From Bacillota bacterium (GTDB taxonomy: Bacteria; Bacillota; Clostridia; Christensenellales; Pumilibacteraceae): a stretch of DNA of 61,003 bases. A program made the position numbers and the translations under genes. The stretch lies in contig WRAP01000009.1 of NCBI GenBank assembly GCA_009780135.1, forward strand, positions 1 to 61,003, given 5' to 3'. Below the pieces are notes generated by a model that saw only the letters and a program-made list of their open reading frames with translations, was not told the origin of the DNA and did not search any database. This document shows, in pieces, positions 18,206 through 26,817 of this stretch (position 1 is the stretch's first letter; each line of letters starts with the position of its first letter).

Positions 18206-18805
18206 ATGAAAATAACTACATTATTAACAGGTCCAATAGATACAAACACATATGTTTTTGAGACCAAAAATTCAATCGTTGTAATAGATCCTAGCGGTGA
18301 CGAAGAAAAAATAGTGCAAATGGCTTTAAATGTTGGTAAACCTATAAAGCATATTATGTTAACTCATGCTCATTACGATCATGTTGGTGCAGTAGGGATG
18401 CTTCAAAAGGTTGGTGCTAAGGTTTATATGCACGAGCTTGAACTTGAGAATGTAAAAACAGGAGAGTATGTTTTTGGTAGAGTTGCTCCTGATGTTTTAA
18501 TTAAAGGCGATGAAATGTTAAAAATTGACGATATAGAAGTAAAGGTTTTGCATACACCAGGTCATAGCGGAGGTAGTGTTTGTTATATCGTAGACGAAAA
18601 TTTATTTAGTGGTGATACTTTATTTTTAGAAGAAATCGGCAGGTGCGATTTGCCAAGTGGAGATTTTGAAGTTATGAAAAAAACTCTAAAGCGATTGTTT
18701 GATATGTGTCGTATAGACGGTAAAGATTATAAGGTTTTACCGGGACACGGAGGAGCGACAACTTTATCACACGAAGCAAAATATAATCCGTATGCTAACT
18801 CTTAA
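18206..18805 (+). CDS. Metallo-beta-lactamase-fold hydrolase (glyoxalase II-like)
   Basis: A 199-residue protein with the metal-binding motif THAHYDH (His54, His56, Asp58, His59), HTPGHSGGS near 142-150, and GDTLFL near 164. These are the ligands of a binuclear metallohydrolase. Small glyoxalase II-like proteins in this position (after rel, before hemZ) are conserved in Clostridia. The substrate may be a thioester but is not established. The last 14 bp overlap hemZ, indicating translational coupling. Confidence 0.9.
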   Translation: MKITTLLTGPIDTNTYVFETKNSIVVIDPSGDEEKIVQMALNVGKPIKHIMLTHAHYDHVGAVGMLQKVGAKVYMHELELENVKTGEYVFGRVAPDVLIKGDEMLKIDDIEVKVLHTPGHSGGSVCYIVDENLFSGDTLFLEEIGRCDLPSGDFEVMKKTLKRLFDMCRIDGKDYKVLPGHGGATTLSHEAKYNPYANS

Positions 18806-20240
18806 CATCGATATACCCGAAATTCAAGCTGAATTATTTGAGCTTGTTAGAATGTTTGATAGCGATAGTTTTTTAGAAAATATCGCTATTGATTTTTTCT
18901 ATAATAAAAGTCCCAATGCTGTAACAATTATAATAAGTGGTAAAGTTTATACTTTAGAAAAGCCGACTTTTTTAGAAACAGAGCATAGTTTTCCACGCAA
19001 ATATTTGGTGCGTATTTGCAAGTTGCTTTTATATATTACCCTAAGTACGCATTTAAAAAAGGATTTGCCGTGGGGAGCATTAACGGGTATAAGACCGACT
19101 AAAAAGGTATATGAAATGCTGGAATCTGGATTTTCGTTTAAAGAGGTAGCGGAAAAATTAGAGGATGAATATTTTCTTTCAAGTAAAAAGGCACAGTTAG
19201 CAGTGGAAGTTGTAGAAAATCAGAGCGATATTTTGCCTAAAAAATCTGATAGAGAACAATTATTTAATCTGTATGTGCATATTCCGTTTTGTCCAAGTAG
19301 ATGTAATTATTGTTCGTTTGTATCAGTACCAATGAGTAAACAAAAAAAGTTGGTAGGGAATTATGTAGAACAATTAGTTAGAGAAATTGGGTTTTGTAAA
19401 AAGTTGATTGCTGAAAATAAACAAGATATTTTTTCTATTTATATTGGTGGTGGTACTCCGACAAGTTTAAGCGATGGCGAATTTGAGATAATTTTAAGTG
19501 CAATAGGGGAGAATTTTGCAAAAGTAGAATATACCGTAGAAGCAGGCAGACCCGATACAATCACTAAAGAAAAATGCAATATAATGAAAAAGTTTGGTGT
19601 TACTCGGATTAGTGTAAATCCTCAGAGCTTGCATAACAAAACTTTAGAGAGTATCGGCAGAGATCACACAGCAGAGGATTTTTTTAATGCTTACGACTTA
19701 GTTAAAAAATATGGTTTTGATATAAATGTGGATTTGATTGTGGGGTTAGAAAATGAAACACAAGACGATTTTTTACATACACTAAATGATGTTGTTAAAT
19801 TAAATCCCGAAAATATAACAATCCACACTTTATGCAAAAAAAGAGGTTCAAAAATAAACAGTAGTAAGAGTTTTTCATCACTTACTCGTACGGGCGACAT
19901 TTTATCGCCTGTGACTAACGCTTTCATTAGTGAAATGTTAAACACTGCAATTGAAAAACTTTCCCAATCCGATTACTCTCCATACTATCTATACCGCCAA
20001 AAAAATGCGTTGGAGAATCTAGAAAATATAGGTTTTTCTAAATCCAATAAACAATGCATAAACAATATAACAGTTATGGAAGAAATCCTAAGTGTTATTG
20101 CCGCAGGTGCAGGTGCAATCTCGAAACGCATTTTTCGCCAGGATAATCGTATCGAACGCTTAGCTAACCCCAAAGATGTACATTGCTACTTAAATAGAGA
20201 AACAGAAATAATTACAAACAAAGAAAAGTTTTTTCTTTAA
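18792..20240 (+). CDS. hemZ: HemZ-type radical SAM coproporphyrinogen dehydrogenase-like protein
   Basis: A 482-residue radical SAM protein with CX3CX2C at Cys167, Cys171 and Cys174 in the HemN-like context YVHIPFCPSRCNYCSF, then GGGTPTSL. The 150-residue N-terminal extension is characteristic of the Firmicutes HemZ subgroup. The reaction is anaerobic oxidative decarboxylation in haem synthesis by annotation. HemN-family members also include haem chaperones, and no other haem genes are present here, so the true role is uncertain. It overlaps the preceding hydrolase gene by 14 bp. Confidence 0.88.
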   Translation: MLTLNIDIPEIQAELFELVRMFDSDSFLENIAIDFFYNKSPNAVTIIISGKVYTLEKPTFLETEHSFPRKYLVRICKLLLYITLSTHLKKDLPWGALTGIRPTKKVYEMLESGFSFKEVAEKLEDEYFLSSKKAQLAVEVVENQSDILPKKSDREQLFNLYVHIPFCPSRCNYCSFVSVPMSKQKKLVGNYVEQLVREIGFCKKLIAENKQDIFSIYIGGGTPTSLSDGEFEIILSAIGENFAKVEYTVEAGRPDTITKEKCNIMKKFGVTRISVNPQSLHNKTLESIGRDHTAEDFFNAYDLVKKYGFDINVDLIVGLENETQDDFLHTLNDVVKLNPENITIHTLCKKRGSKINSSKSFSSLTRTGDILSPVTNAFISEMLNTAIEKLSQSDYSPYYLYRQKNALENLENIGFSKSNKQCINNITVMEEILSVIAAGAGAISKRIFRQDNRIERLANPKDVHCYLNRETEIITNKEKFFL

Positions 20241-20263
20241 TTGTGAGTGGTTTGTTTTTTTGC

Positions 20264-20293
20264 TTGACATGTTGTTATTTAAGATGGTATCAT
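20264..20293 (+). promoter_or_regulatory. Promoter directly before the Nudix gene (leaderless type)
   Basis: TTGACA and TATCAT are separated by 18 bp. The ATG begins only 7 bp after the -10 box, so the transcript should start at or within a base or two of the start codon. Confidence 0.75.
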
Positions 20294-20300
20294 TTAAAAA

Positions 20301-20900
20301 ATGTTGGAAAAGTTGAATAAAAAAGGTCAGAATTTTGAAGAGTTTATGATCGAGTATAGACAAATGGGTTATCCCGTTGAAGCTGTTACTGTAGATGGTG
20401 TCATTTTTGCTGTTGGCGACAATAACTTTTCGGTACTGCTTATTAAAAGAGATAATTTTCCTTTTATAGATGATTGGGCTTTGCCTGGCGGCTTTGTAGA
20501 TGGCGAAGAAAAATATGAAGATGCCGCTATTAGAGAATTAGAAGAAGAGACAGGCTTAAAAGGAGTGCAGTTAGAGGAGCTTTGCACTGTGTGTGGTGAA
20601 GGACGAGATCCAAGAGCAAAAACTGAATCAAAATGCTATTTTGGAGTTTGTTCAAGTTGTTGTGAGCTTAAACCCTCAGACGATGCTAGCGACGCTAAGT
20701 GGTTTAGTGTAGATTACGCTGCTAAAAACGATTTTTACGAATTAGTGCTAAAAAGTGGTAAAATAACTCTTAATGCCGTTATGAAAATAGTTAGAAATGC
20801 CGACGGGAAAATAGACATAGATGCTAGTAAAATTATCTCGCAAAAGGGTTTAGCTTTTGATCATGCTAAAATCATTTTGTATGCGGTGGAGAATCTTTAA
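20301..20900 (+). CDS. Nudix hydrolase (ADP-ribose pyrophosphatase-like)
   Basis: A 199-residue protein with a full Nudix box (GX5EX7REUXEEXGU) at about 64-86: GFVDGEEKYEDAAIREL followed by EEETGL. The C-terminal LAFDHAKIILYAVENL is typical of ADP-ribose/NUDIX proteins in NAD turnover. The N-terminus is extended by about 25 residues. No Shine-Dalgarno motif exists, and the promoter abuts the ATG, suggesting a leaderless mRNA. Exact substrate unknown. Confidence 0.88.
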   Translation: MLEKLNKKGQNFEEFMIEYRQMGYPVEAVTVDGVIFAVGDNNFSVLLIKRDNFPFIDDWALPGGFVDGEEKYEDAAIRELEEETGLKGVQLEELCTVCGEGRDPRAKTESKCYFGVCSSCCELKPSDDASDAKWFSVDYAAKNDFYELVLKSGKITLNAVMKIVRNADGKIDIDASKIISQKGLAFDHAKIILYAVENL

Positions 20901-20941
20901 TGATTAGTAAATATTCATTATCCAATTTTAGATAACAAATT

Positions 20942-22210
20942 ATGGAAGCAAGCGAAATAGGATTATTATTGGGGATTATAGGGCTGTTAATTTTAAGCAC
21001 TATGTTTTCGTTGTGCGAAATTAGCTACTCGGCAGCTAATAGAATTAGATTAAAAACTTTAGAAACGGCAGGCAATCAAAAAGCTGGCAAAGTATTAAAA
21101 GTTTTAGAAAATTATGATAAGGCACTAACGGCAATACTTATCGGCAATACAATAGTTACTGTAGCAGCAGCATCGCTTGCTACTCTTTTAGCGATAAGTT
21201 TTGTTAGGTACGATACTCAAGCCGGACTAGCCGCATCAATTGCCAGTGTAGCACTTACGCTTGTATTGCTAGTATTTTGTGAAATTTCTCCTAAAATGAT
21301 AGCGAAAGAAAAAGCTGAAAGCGTGGCTATGGGGATTTATCCTTTTATGATGCTACTATATTTTATACTATGGCCTCTTACTGAGATTTTTACTTTTTGG
21401 AAAAAGCTAATCAAAAAGGTTTTTAGATTAAAACAAAACGCCGCTATTACCGACGAGGAGTTGCTTACATATGTCGAAGAAGCCGAAAGCGAGGGTGGCA
21501 TTGAAAAACATGAGGGTAATCTTATTAGAAGTGCGATTGAATTCGAGGATGTGGATGTAGTGGATATTATGATGCCAAGGGTAGAGGTTATAGCAGTAAA
21601 TATAGAAGATGCACTAAAGGAAATTGATGATAAGTTCTCTAAATATGAGTTTTCTAGAATGCCTGTTTATAGTGGTAGCATAGATAATATAATTGGAGTT
21701 GTGCACGAAAGGGATTTTCAGCACTGCATAGACGGGAAAAAGAGCTTAAAATCGGTGCTTTCTAAAAACATAAATGTGCCCGAAAGTATGAAAATTAGTA
21801 CAGTTTTAAGGCTAATGCAAAAACAAAAAATTCATATGGCGGTTGTTGTAGATGAGCACGGGGGTACTAGCGGTATTGTTACTCTAGAGGATATTTTAGA
21901 AGAATTAGTCGGAGAAATTTGGGATGAACACGACGAGGAAGAGGTACTGATGAAGCGTGTTGGCGATGATAGCTTTGTTGTAGATGGTTCCGAAAATTTA
22001 GACGATATGTTTGAAGCGTTGGGAATTAAAACAGATAGGGAATTTGACAGCCAAACAGTGGGTGGTTTTGTTACCGAAATTATGGAAAAAATTCCGCTAA
22101 AAGGCGAAAAATGCGAGTTTGAGAATTTAGCAATAACCGTTTTGAAAGCGGATGATAAAAGAGTAAAAGAGATTAAGGTTAAGATTATGGTTCCGAAAGA
22201 AGGAGAATAA
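20942..22210 (+). CDS. CNNM/CorC-type membrane protein with CBS domains
   Basis: A 422-residue protein: an N-terminal DUF21 membrane domain with about four helices (residues 1-165), a CBS pair (about 200-325, with MMPRVEV and HMAVVVDEHGGTSGIVTLEDILEELVGEI), and a C-terminal CorC/HlyC domain. The family exports or senses Mg2+ and was once named hemolysin C. It stands 41 bp after the Nudix gene and may be co-transcribed with it. Confidence 0.92.
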   Translation: MEASEIGLLLGIIGLLILSTMFSLCEISYSAANRIRLKTLETAGNQKAGKVLKVLENYDKALTAILIGNTIVTVAAASLATLLAISFVRYDTQAGLAASIASVALTLVLLVFCEISPKMIAKEKAESVAMGIYPFMMLLYFILWPLTEIFTFWKKLIKKVFRLKQNAAITDEELLTYVEEAESEGGIEKHEGNLIRSAIEFEDVDVVDIMMPRVEVIAVNIEDALKEIDDKFSKYEFSRMPVYSGSIDNIIGVVHERDFQHCIDGKKSLKSVLSKNINVPESMKISTVLRLMQKQKIHMAVVVDEHGGTSGIVTLEDILEELVGEIWDEHDEEEVLMKRVGDDSFVVDGSENLDDMFEALGIKTDREFDSQTVGGFVTEIMEKIPLKGEKCEFENLAITVLKADDKRVKEIKVKIMVPKEGE

Positions 22211-22277
22211 TATTAAAAAATGTACAGTATTAAGAAAGTAAACAAAAGAACAGCTATTATTTAGGAAGGTTAAAAAT

Positions 22278-22730
22278 ATGAAAAGAAATGAAATTATTGC
22301 AAAAAAAAATAATTTTATGCTATGGCTTAGTATAACTTTTTTTGTAATCTTTTTAACAATTGTATTATTTATTATAATACCAATAATACCATATATTAAT
22401 AGTCCTTGGACAGGACTTTACATAGTAGCTTTAATGACTTCAAGTTTTATTTTTCTAATAGTTTTTTTAATTATTACTTCTATAGTGTCACTTATAATTT
22501 GGCTATGTATACCAAAGACATTAATAACTTTATATGACGGAAAGTTAATTTTATATCCAGAAAAACAAGAGATAAAAATAGAAAATATTTTAAAAGTTTC
22601 TGTTATTGGATGGTCAAAATTAAATATTTATTTGGCTAATACAAAGATTAAAGTTCGGTTTATTAAAAACTCAAGAGAAGTTGCTACACATATAGAAGAA
22701 CTTATTTTACAGATAAGTAAATTTAATTAA
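22278..22730 (+). CDS. Unknown two-helix membrane protein
   Basis: A 150-residue protein with two long hydrophobic segments (about 13-37 and 43-77) and a small soluble C-terminal domain rich in beta-strand (TLYDGKLILYPEKQEIKIENI), which resembles a bacterial PH-like domain. AGGAAGG precedes the ATG. I do not recognise a specific family. It stands between the CNNM gene and glf. Confidence 0.7.
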   Translation: MKRNEIIAKKNNFMLWLSITFFVIFLTIVLFIIIPIIPYINSPWTGLYIVALMTSSFIFLIVFLIITSIVSLIIWLCIPKTLITLYDGKLILYPEKQEIKIENILKVSVIGWSKLNIYLANTKIKVRFIKNSREVATHIEELILQISKFN

Positions 22731-22761
22731 CAAAAATATGTTGTGAGGAAACAAAATAATA

Positions 22762-23886
22762 ATGCAAAAATACGATTATTTAATAGTAGGCTCTGGGCTT
22801 TTTGGGGCTACATTTGCCCGAAAAATGGTTGATAGCAAAAAGCGAGTTCTTGTTATTGATAAGAGGGAGCAAATTGGTGGGAATTGTGCCAGTAAAAATG
22901 TTGAGGGAATTGATGTACATCTTTATGGTGCTCATATTTTTCATACAGATTTTGAAGATGTATGGCAGTTTATAAACCGCTTTACAAAATTTAATAACTT
23001 TATAAATACGCCTATAGCTAATTATAACGGACAGCTTTTTTGCTTGCCGTTTAATATGCATACCTTTTATGCTTTGTGGGGAGTTAAAACTCCGCAAGAG
23101 GCTGAAGAAAGGTTAGCTAAAGAGCGGGCAAAATTCTTACATATTACCGAGCCTAAAAATTTAGAAGAAAAAGCACTCACTCTTGTGGGAGAGGAAATTT
23201 ATGAAATACTCATAAAAGGTTATACCGAAAAACAATGGGGAATAAAAGCAACAGAATTACCTGCATTCATTATCAGTCGCTTGCCGTTTAGATTATCTTT
23301 TGATAACAACTACTTTTTGGATAGGTATCAGGGTATTCCAAGTGATGGCTATAATAAAATGTTCAAGAATTTGTTAGATGGAATTGAAGTTAAACTAGGA
23401 GTTGATTTTTTTAATAACAGGGCGGAACTTACAAGTTTAGCTAAAAAAGTAGTTTTCACAGGCAGAATAGATGAATACTTTGATTACAGCTTAGGCGAAT
23501 TAGCATATCGTTCTCTAAAATTTGAAACCGAAATTTTAGAGAAGAAAAATCATCAGGGTGTTGCGGTTATAAACTATACCGATAGCATTACGCCTTACAC
23601 ACGCATTATAGAGCATAAGCATTTTAGAGCAAGCGACAGTAGCTTTAATATAGATAAAACTGTTGTAACAAAAGAATATCCTGCGCCTTTCACAAAAGGC
23701 AGTGAGCCGTATTATGTGGTAAATGATGAACGCAACAATAATTTAGCAAATCAATATAGAGAATTAGCTAAATCCGAAAAAAATGTAATCTTTGGCGGTC
23801 GTCTTGCCGAATACAAATATTACGATATGGATGATATTATAAAAAGTGGCTTAGATGCGGTAGAGAAGGAACTATCAATGGATTAG
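22762..23886 (+). CDS. glf: UDP-galactopyranose mutase
   Basis: A 374-residue flavoenzyme with the FAD-binding motif VGSGLFG (9-15), the GGNCASKN segment, and YTEKQWG near 152. These are hallmarks of UDP-galactopyranose mutase, which interconverts UDP-Galp and UDP-Galf for surface glycans. The length matches the family. A GAGG ribosome binding site lies before the ATG. No other glycan genes are nearby, so glf is isolated here. Confidence 0.95.
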   Translation: MQKYDYLIVGSGLFGATFARKMVDSKKRVLVIDKREQIGGNCASKNVEGIDVHLYGAHIFHTDFEDVWQFINRFTKFNNFINTPIANYNGQLFCLPFNMHTFYALWGVKTPQEAEERLAKERAKFLHITEPKNLEEKALTLVGEEIYEILIKGYTEKQWGIKATELPAFIISRLPFRLSFDNNYFLDRYQGIPSDGYNKMFKNLLDGIEVKLGVDFFNNRAELTSLAKKVVFTGRIDEYFDYSLGELAYRSLKFETEILEKKNHQGVAVINYTDSITPYTRIIEHKHFRASDSSFNIDKTVVTKEYPAPFTKGSEPYYVVNDERNNNLANQYRELAKSEKNVIFGGRLAEYKYYDMDDIIKSGLDAVEKELSMD

Positions 23887-23914
23887 TCACAAGCTTTTAT
23901 TGTATATTAAATTA

Positions 23915-23956
23915 AAAAAATCCCGCCTTGAAATTATTATCGAAGCGGAATTTTTT
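23915..23956. terminator. Bidirectional terminator between glf and a zinc-ribbon gene
   Basis: An imperfect stem (CCCGCCTT...AAGCGG) is flanked by A-run and T-run, and so can serve both converging genes. Confidence 0.65.
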
Positions 23957-23986
23957 ATTAGTTAAGAAAATATTTTTTTAATTTTC

Positions 23987-24181
23987 TTATGTTGGTTCTT
24001 CTTGTTGATCGCTATTGCGGTTCATGCGTTGATTGCGTCGTTCTTGTTTTTTAGCAATACGACAATCTTTGCAGTCTTTAGGCTCGTTTTCAAAACCTTT
24101 CATTTGGTAGAACTCTTGTTCGCCAGCAGTAAAAACAAATTCTTGGCTACAAGCTCTACATACTAGTGTTTTATCTTCCAT
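23987..24181 (-). CDS. Small zinc-ribbon protein (CxxC...CxxC)
   Basis: A 64-residue protein with Cys9-x2-Cys12 and Cys37-x2-Cys40, giving a four-Cys zinc site of the probable zinc-ribbon (zf-trcl) type, then an Arg/Lys/Gln-rich tail. The function of this common small family is not known; RNA or protein binding is plausible. A GGAGGATG ribosome binding site lies upstream. The transcript has an unusually long leader (see 24182-24338). Confidence 0.85.
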   Translation of the reverse strand: MEDKTLVCRACSQEFVFTAGEQEFYQMKGFENEPKDCKDCRIAKKQERRNQRMNRNSDQQEEPT

Positions 24182-24338
24182 AGTATTAGGGGCATCCTCC
24201 GTATAGATTTGGACATAAGGGGTTTAGAGGTTTTGTGCCTAATACAAAAGCGGAAAAGCTAAAGGGAATAGGGGAAACGACTGTAGTCCTTGGGGAATCC
24301 ATAGTGTAAATATAACACAGTTTTTGCTACCCTGTCAA
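24182..24338 (-). promoter_or_regulatory. Consensus promoter and ~120-nt leader of the zinc-ribbon gene
   Basis: On the minus strand, TTGACA (24333-24338) and TATATT (24309-24314) are 18 bp apart. The predicted leader of about 120 nt is relatively GC-rich, with several C-run/G-run segments that can pair. No known riboswitch is recognised. Confidence 0.6.
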
Positions 24339-24452
24339 ATGCTTTTTTAATTCAAATATTTGATAAAAATAGATTATATTAAATTATTTATTATTATATA
24401 TTCAATATTAAATATACTTAGGCATATAATGCGATTATGGAGGTCGATAAGA

Positions 24453-24767
24453 ATGGAGGTTTTATCACAAATCGCTTTAGTGCCGATTATTGTTGTAATT
24501 GTTTATTGTGTATTAGTCGGTTACAAAATAATAATAGGCGATAGAGAAAAATTTATAAAATTTATTCCGATTATAGCGGGTGTGCTTGGTGCTTTGCTGG
24601 GTATAATAGCATTTTTTGCTGTACCTAGTTTAATGCTAAGCGACAATATTTTAGTTGCTATAATAAAAGGTATAGCATCTGGTTTAGCAACGACTGGTGT
24701 TAATCAAGCGGTTAAGCAACTGTTACCAAAAAAGGAAGAGAAGAAAGAGGAAGAGAAAAAAGAATAA
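24453..24767 (+). CDS. Small holin-like membrane protein
   Basis: A 104-residue protein starting MEVLSQIALVPIIVVIVY. Three hydrophobic segments (about 6-24, 36-58, 61-80) and a charged KKEEKKEEEKKE tail resemble the phage holin Hol44/5_2 family, which also occurs outside prophages. The ATG at 24453 is chosen because GGAGG sits 9 bp upstream; an upstream TTG (24360) extends the frame but has no ribosome binding site. No phage genes lie nearby, so a lysis role is not supported. A strong terminator follows. Confidence 0.7.
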   Translation: MEVLSQIALVPIIVVIVYCVLVGYKIIIGDREKFIKFIPIIAGVLGALLGIIAFFAVPSLMLSDNILVAIIKGIASGLATTGVNQAVKQLLPKKEEKKEEEKKE

Positions 24768-24776
24768 TTATTACTA

Positions 24777-24836
24777 GCAAGCTACAAATTAAGGAGTAAT
24801 AAGCTCATAATTTGTAGCTTGCAGTTATTTTTTAAT
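24777..24836 (+). terminator. Intrinsic terminator
   Basis: The 15-bp stem GCAAGCTACAAATTA...TAATTTGTAGCTTGC is followed by a T-rich tail. Confidence 0.88.
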
Positions 24837-24857
24837 CTAATTTTAAGAAAAAAAATC

Positions 24858-24887
24858 TTGACTTTAATTTTTGTTTTTGAGTATAAT
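24858..24887 (+). promoter_or_regulatory. Promoter of the NfeD/SPFH unit
   Basis: TTGACT and TATAAT are 18 bp apart. A leader of about 60 nt precedes the NfeD gene. Confidence 0.78.
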
Positions 24888-24952
24888 ATTATAGTAACCT
24901 CAATCAGGTTGTGAGGGGGTTACAAAATACATATTTTAGGAGGATTTTAATT

Positions 24953-25408
24953 ATGGAAACAGTTTATATCGTTATGATTGTTGTATGGGGGTTAGCGATA
25001 GCGGCAGCTATTGTGGTGGAGTATTTTACTTGCCAAATTATTAGCATTTCGCTTGTGCCGGGTGGTATTGCTGCTGTAGTATTATCGGCAGTGCAAGTTG
25101 ATGTGTGGATACAAATTGTAGTATTCTTTGCTTTAGGTTTGCTTTGCTTTGCTGCTTTTAGACCGCTGTATAGGAAATATTTACAAAAAGGTGGCGAAGA
25201 TACTTCTTTTACTGTAAAAAACCAAAATATCGGTAAGCGGTTTAGATTAGTTAGCGAAGTAGTCGACGGTAAGGCTAGCATTGTAATTAGTGATGTTAGA
25301 TGGACTTGTATTATAAAAAATGAAGAAGATGCTAAAAAATTAAGAAAAGATGACTATATAGAAATAGTAGACTTTGACGGCAATAAACCAATTGTAAAAG
25401 CGGTTTAG
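24953..25408 (+). CDS. NfeD-like membrane protein
   Basis: A 151-residue protein with two to three membrane segments in the first 75 residues and a C-terminal OB-fold domain (about 85-150, ending DDYIEIVDFDGNKPIVKAV). This is the short NfeD architecture. TAGGAGGA lies 8 bp before the ATG at 24953, so that start is preferred over an upstream ATG at 24911. NfeD partners with the SPFH protein encoded next and is thought to help organise membrane microdomains. Confidence 0.9.
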   Translation: METVYIVMIVVWGLAIAAAIVVEYFTCQIISISLVPGGIAAVVLSAVQVDVWIQIVVFFALGLLCFAAFRPLYRKYLQKGGEDTSFTVKNQNIGKRFRLVSEVVDGKASIVISDVRWTCIIKNEEDAKKLRKDDYIEIVDFDGNKPIVKAV

Positions 25409-25412
25409 CTTT

Positions 25413-25485
25413 TAATGAGAAATTAGAAATGAGGCGAATGAGAAATTTAGGACTCAATTATATAAATCAACAATTCCTCATTGAA
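25413..25485. repeat. Heptamer-arm element J
   Basis: The left arm AATGAGAAATTAGAAATGAG and the right arm CAATTCCTCATTG form imperfect inverted arms around an AT-rich core. It lies between the NfeD and SPFH genes. Confidence 0.7.
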
Positions 25486-25581
25486 AAAACGGTATCAATC
25501 CCCATGTGGGTTTTTATACAAAAACAAAAATCTAAAATAAAAGAGGGACAAACTTAGCCCTCAAATAAGGAGACAAAAATT

Positions 25582-26502
25582 ATGGAAGCAGGAGCAATTG
25601 TAGGTATAATTGTAGGTTCCATTGTTCTATTAGTGGTAATAATTATCGCTCTTAGAGCAGCAGTAACGGTAAGGCAAGAAACTGCCGTGATTATTGAGCG
25701 TTTCGGTAAGTACCGTAAAACATTCCCAACGGGTTTAAATTGGAGAAATCCTCTTTTTGACCGCAGAAGAATGCCAGTATCGCTTAAAGAGCAAGTAGCA
25801 GATTTTAAGCCGAGTGATGTTATCACAAAGGATAATGTTAGAATCAAAATCGACGATGTTGTATTTTGGCAGGTTGTAGACCCTAAATTATTTACTTATG
25901 CTATAGAGCAACCGCTTTTAGCTCTAGAAAACATCACGGCTACAACGCTTCGTAACATTATTGGTGAGATGGAACTAGATGATATTCTAACTAGCCGTGA
26001 GTATATCAATGACAAAATGCACAAAAGCATTGATGCCGCTACGGATACTTGGGGTATAAAAATTCACCGTGTAGAAGTGCGTAATATCATTCCTCCGCCT
26101 GTTATTCAAGACAGTATGGAAAAGCAAATGAGGGCGGAGCGTGAGCGTCGTCAAGCGATACTACAAGCAGAAGGCGAAAAGCGTGCTAACATACTTGTGG
26201 CAGAGGGTGAAAAGCAATCGGCAATTCTAAGAGCAGAAGCTACAAAAATTGCGCTTTTAACAGAAGCAGAGGGTCAAGCGGAAGCTATTAGACGCATTAT
26301 AGATGCTAAACCTGACGCTGCATATTTAACACTACAAGGCTTTGATGCTATGAAAGCATTAGCAGAAGGTAGAGCAACTACAATTATTGTGCCGAGCGAA
26401 TTACAAAATGTAGCAACGCTGTTTACAACAATGCAACACACAATAAACGCTAATGTGGCTCAGCCTGTTAGGCCGACTACACCATCGACACCTAAAAAAT
26501 AA
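25582..26502 (+). CDS. SPFH/stomatin-like protein (QmcA type)
   Basis: A 306-residue protein with one N-terminal membrane segment (about 5-27), an SPFH domain (about 30-210, with VIIERFGKYRKTFPTGLNWRNP), a coiled-coil stretch rich in Glu/Ala/Arg (EAEGQAEAIRRIIDAK), and a short proline-rich tail. GGAGAC lies before the ATG. With NfeD it forms the conserved stomatin operon linked to membrane quality control. A terminator follows. Confidence 0.93.
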   Translation: MEAGAIVGIIVGSIVLLVVIIIALRAAVTVRQETAVIIERFGKYRKTFPTGLNWRNPLFDRRRMPVSLKEQVADFKPSDVITKDNVRIKIDDVVFWQVVDPKLFTYAIEQPLLALENITATTLRNIIGEMELDDILTSREYINDKMHKSIDAATDTWGIKIHRVEVRNIIPPPVIQDSMEKQMRAERERRQAILQAEGEKRANILVAEGEKQSAILRAEATKIALLTEAEGQAEAIRRIIDAKPDAAYLTLQGFDAMKALAEGRATTIIVPSELQNVATLFTTMQHTINANVAQPVRPTTPSTPKK

Positions 26503-26516
26503 TTTTTTAGAAAAGA

Positions 26517-26556
26517 TAAAAAAGTCAGATAAGTGTATTTCTTATCTGACTTTTTT
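26517..26556 (+). terminator. Intrinsic terminator after the SPFH gene
   Basis: The stem AAAGTCAGATAAG...CTTATCTGACTTT is followed by T residues. Confidence 0.92.
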
Positions 26557-26817
26557 GATGTTATAGGAATTATCGTATTAGAATATGCTAATTGCCTGAA
26601 TGAAAAAGCCGAACCGTAGTGAGGGAAGTGGCGAAGCTATTTTTTATCTACATTTTTTAGTTTTTTAAGCCTTCAAAATTCGACATAAAAAAGGGTTGTG
26701 AAAAAGAAATAAGCGTGATATACTTTTAGGGTGTGCAAAAGTTATTTAATTTAGCCACAAATATTTAGGAGAATATAGGAAGTGTTGGTATAACCATAAA
26801 CTTTCTTAAATAAAAAT
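26557..26817 (+). promoter_or_regulatory. Gap before yajC with a promoter
   Basis: At 26696-26724, TTGTGA and TATACT are 17 bp apart, giving a leader of about 90 nt. Upstream, 26595-26640 contains a relatively GC-rich stretch (GCCGAACCGTAGTGAGGG) that looks like a repeat remnant. No gene is seen. Confidence 0.65.

Noticed and set aside
24453-24767. Prophage, because of the holin-like protein
   Set aside because: No capsid, tail, integrase or lysin genes surround it, and holin-like proteins also occur outside phages.
26595-26640. Small RNA candidate in the gap before yajC
   Set aside because: Only a short GC-richer stretch is visible; there is no promoter before it and no stable hairpin, so it is more likely a repeat remnant.
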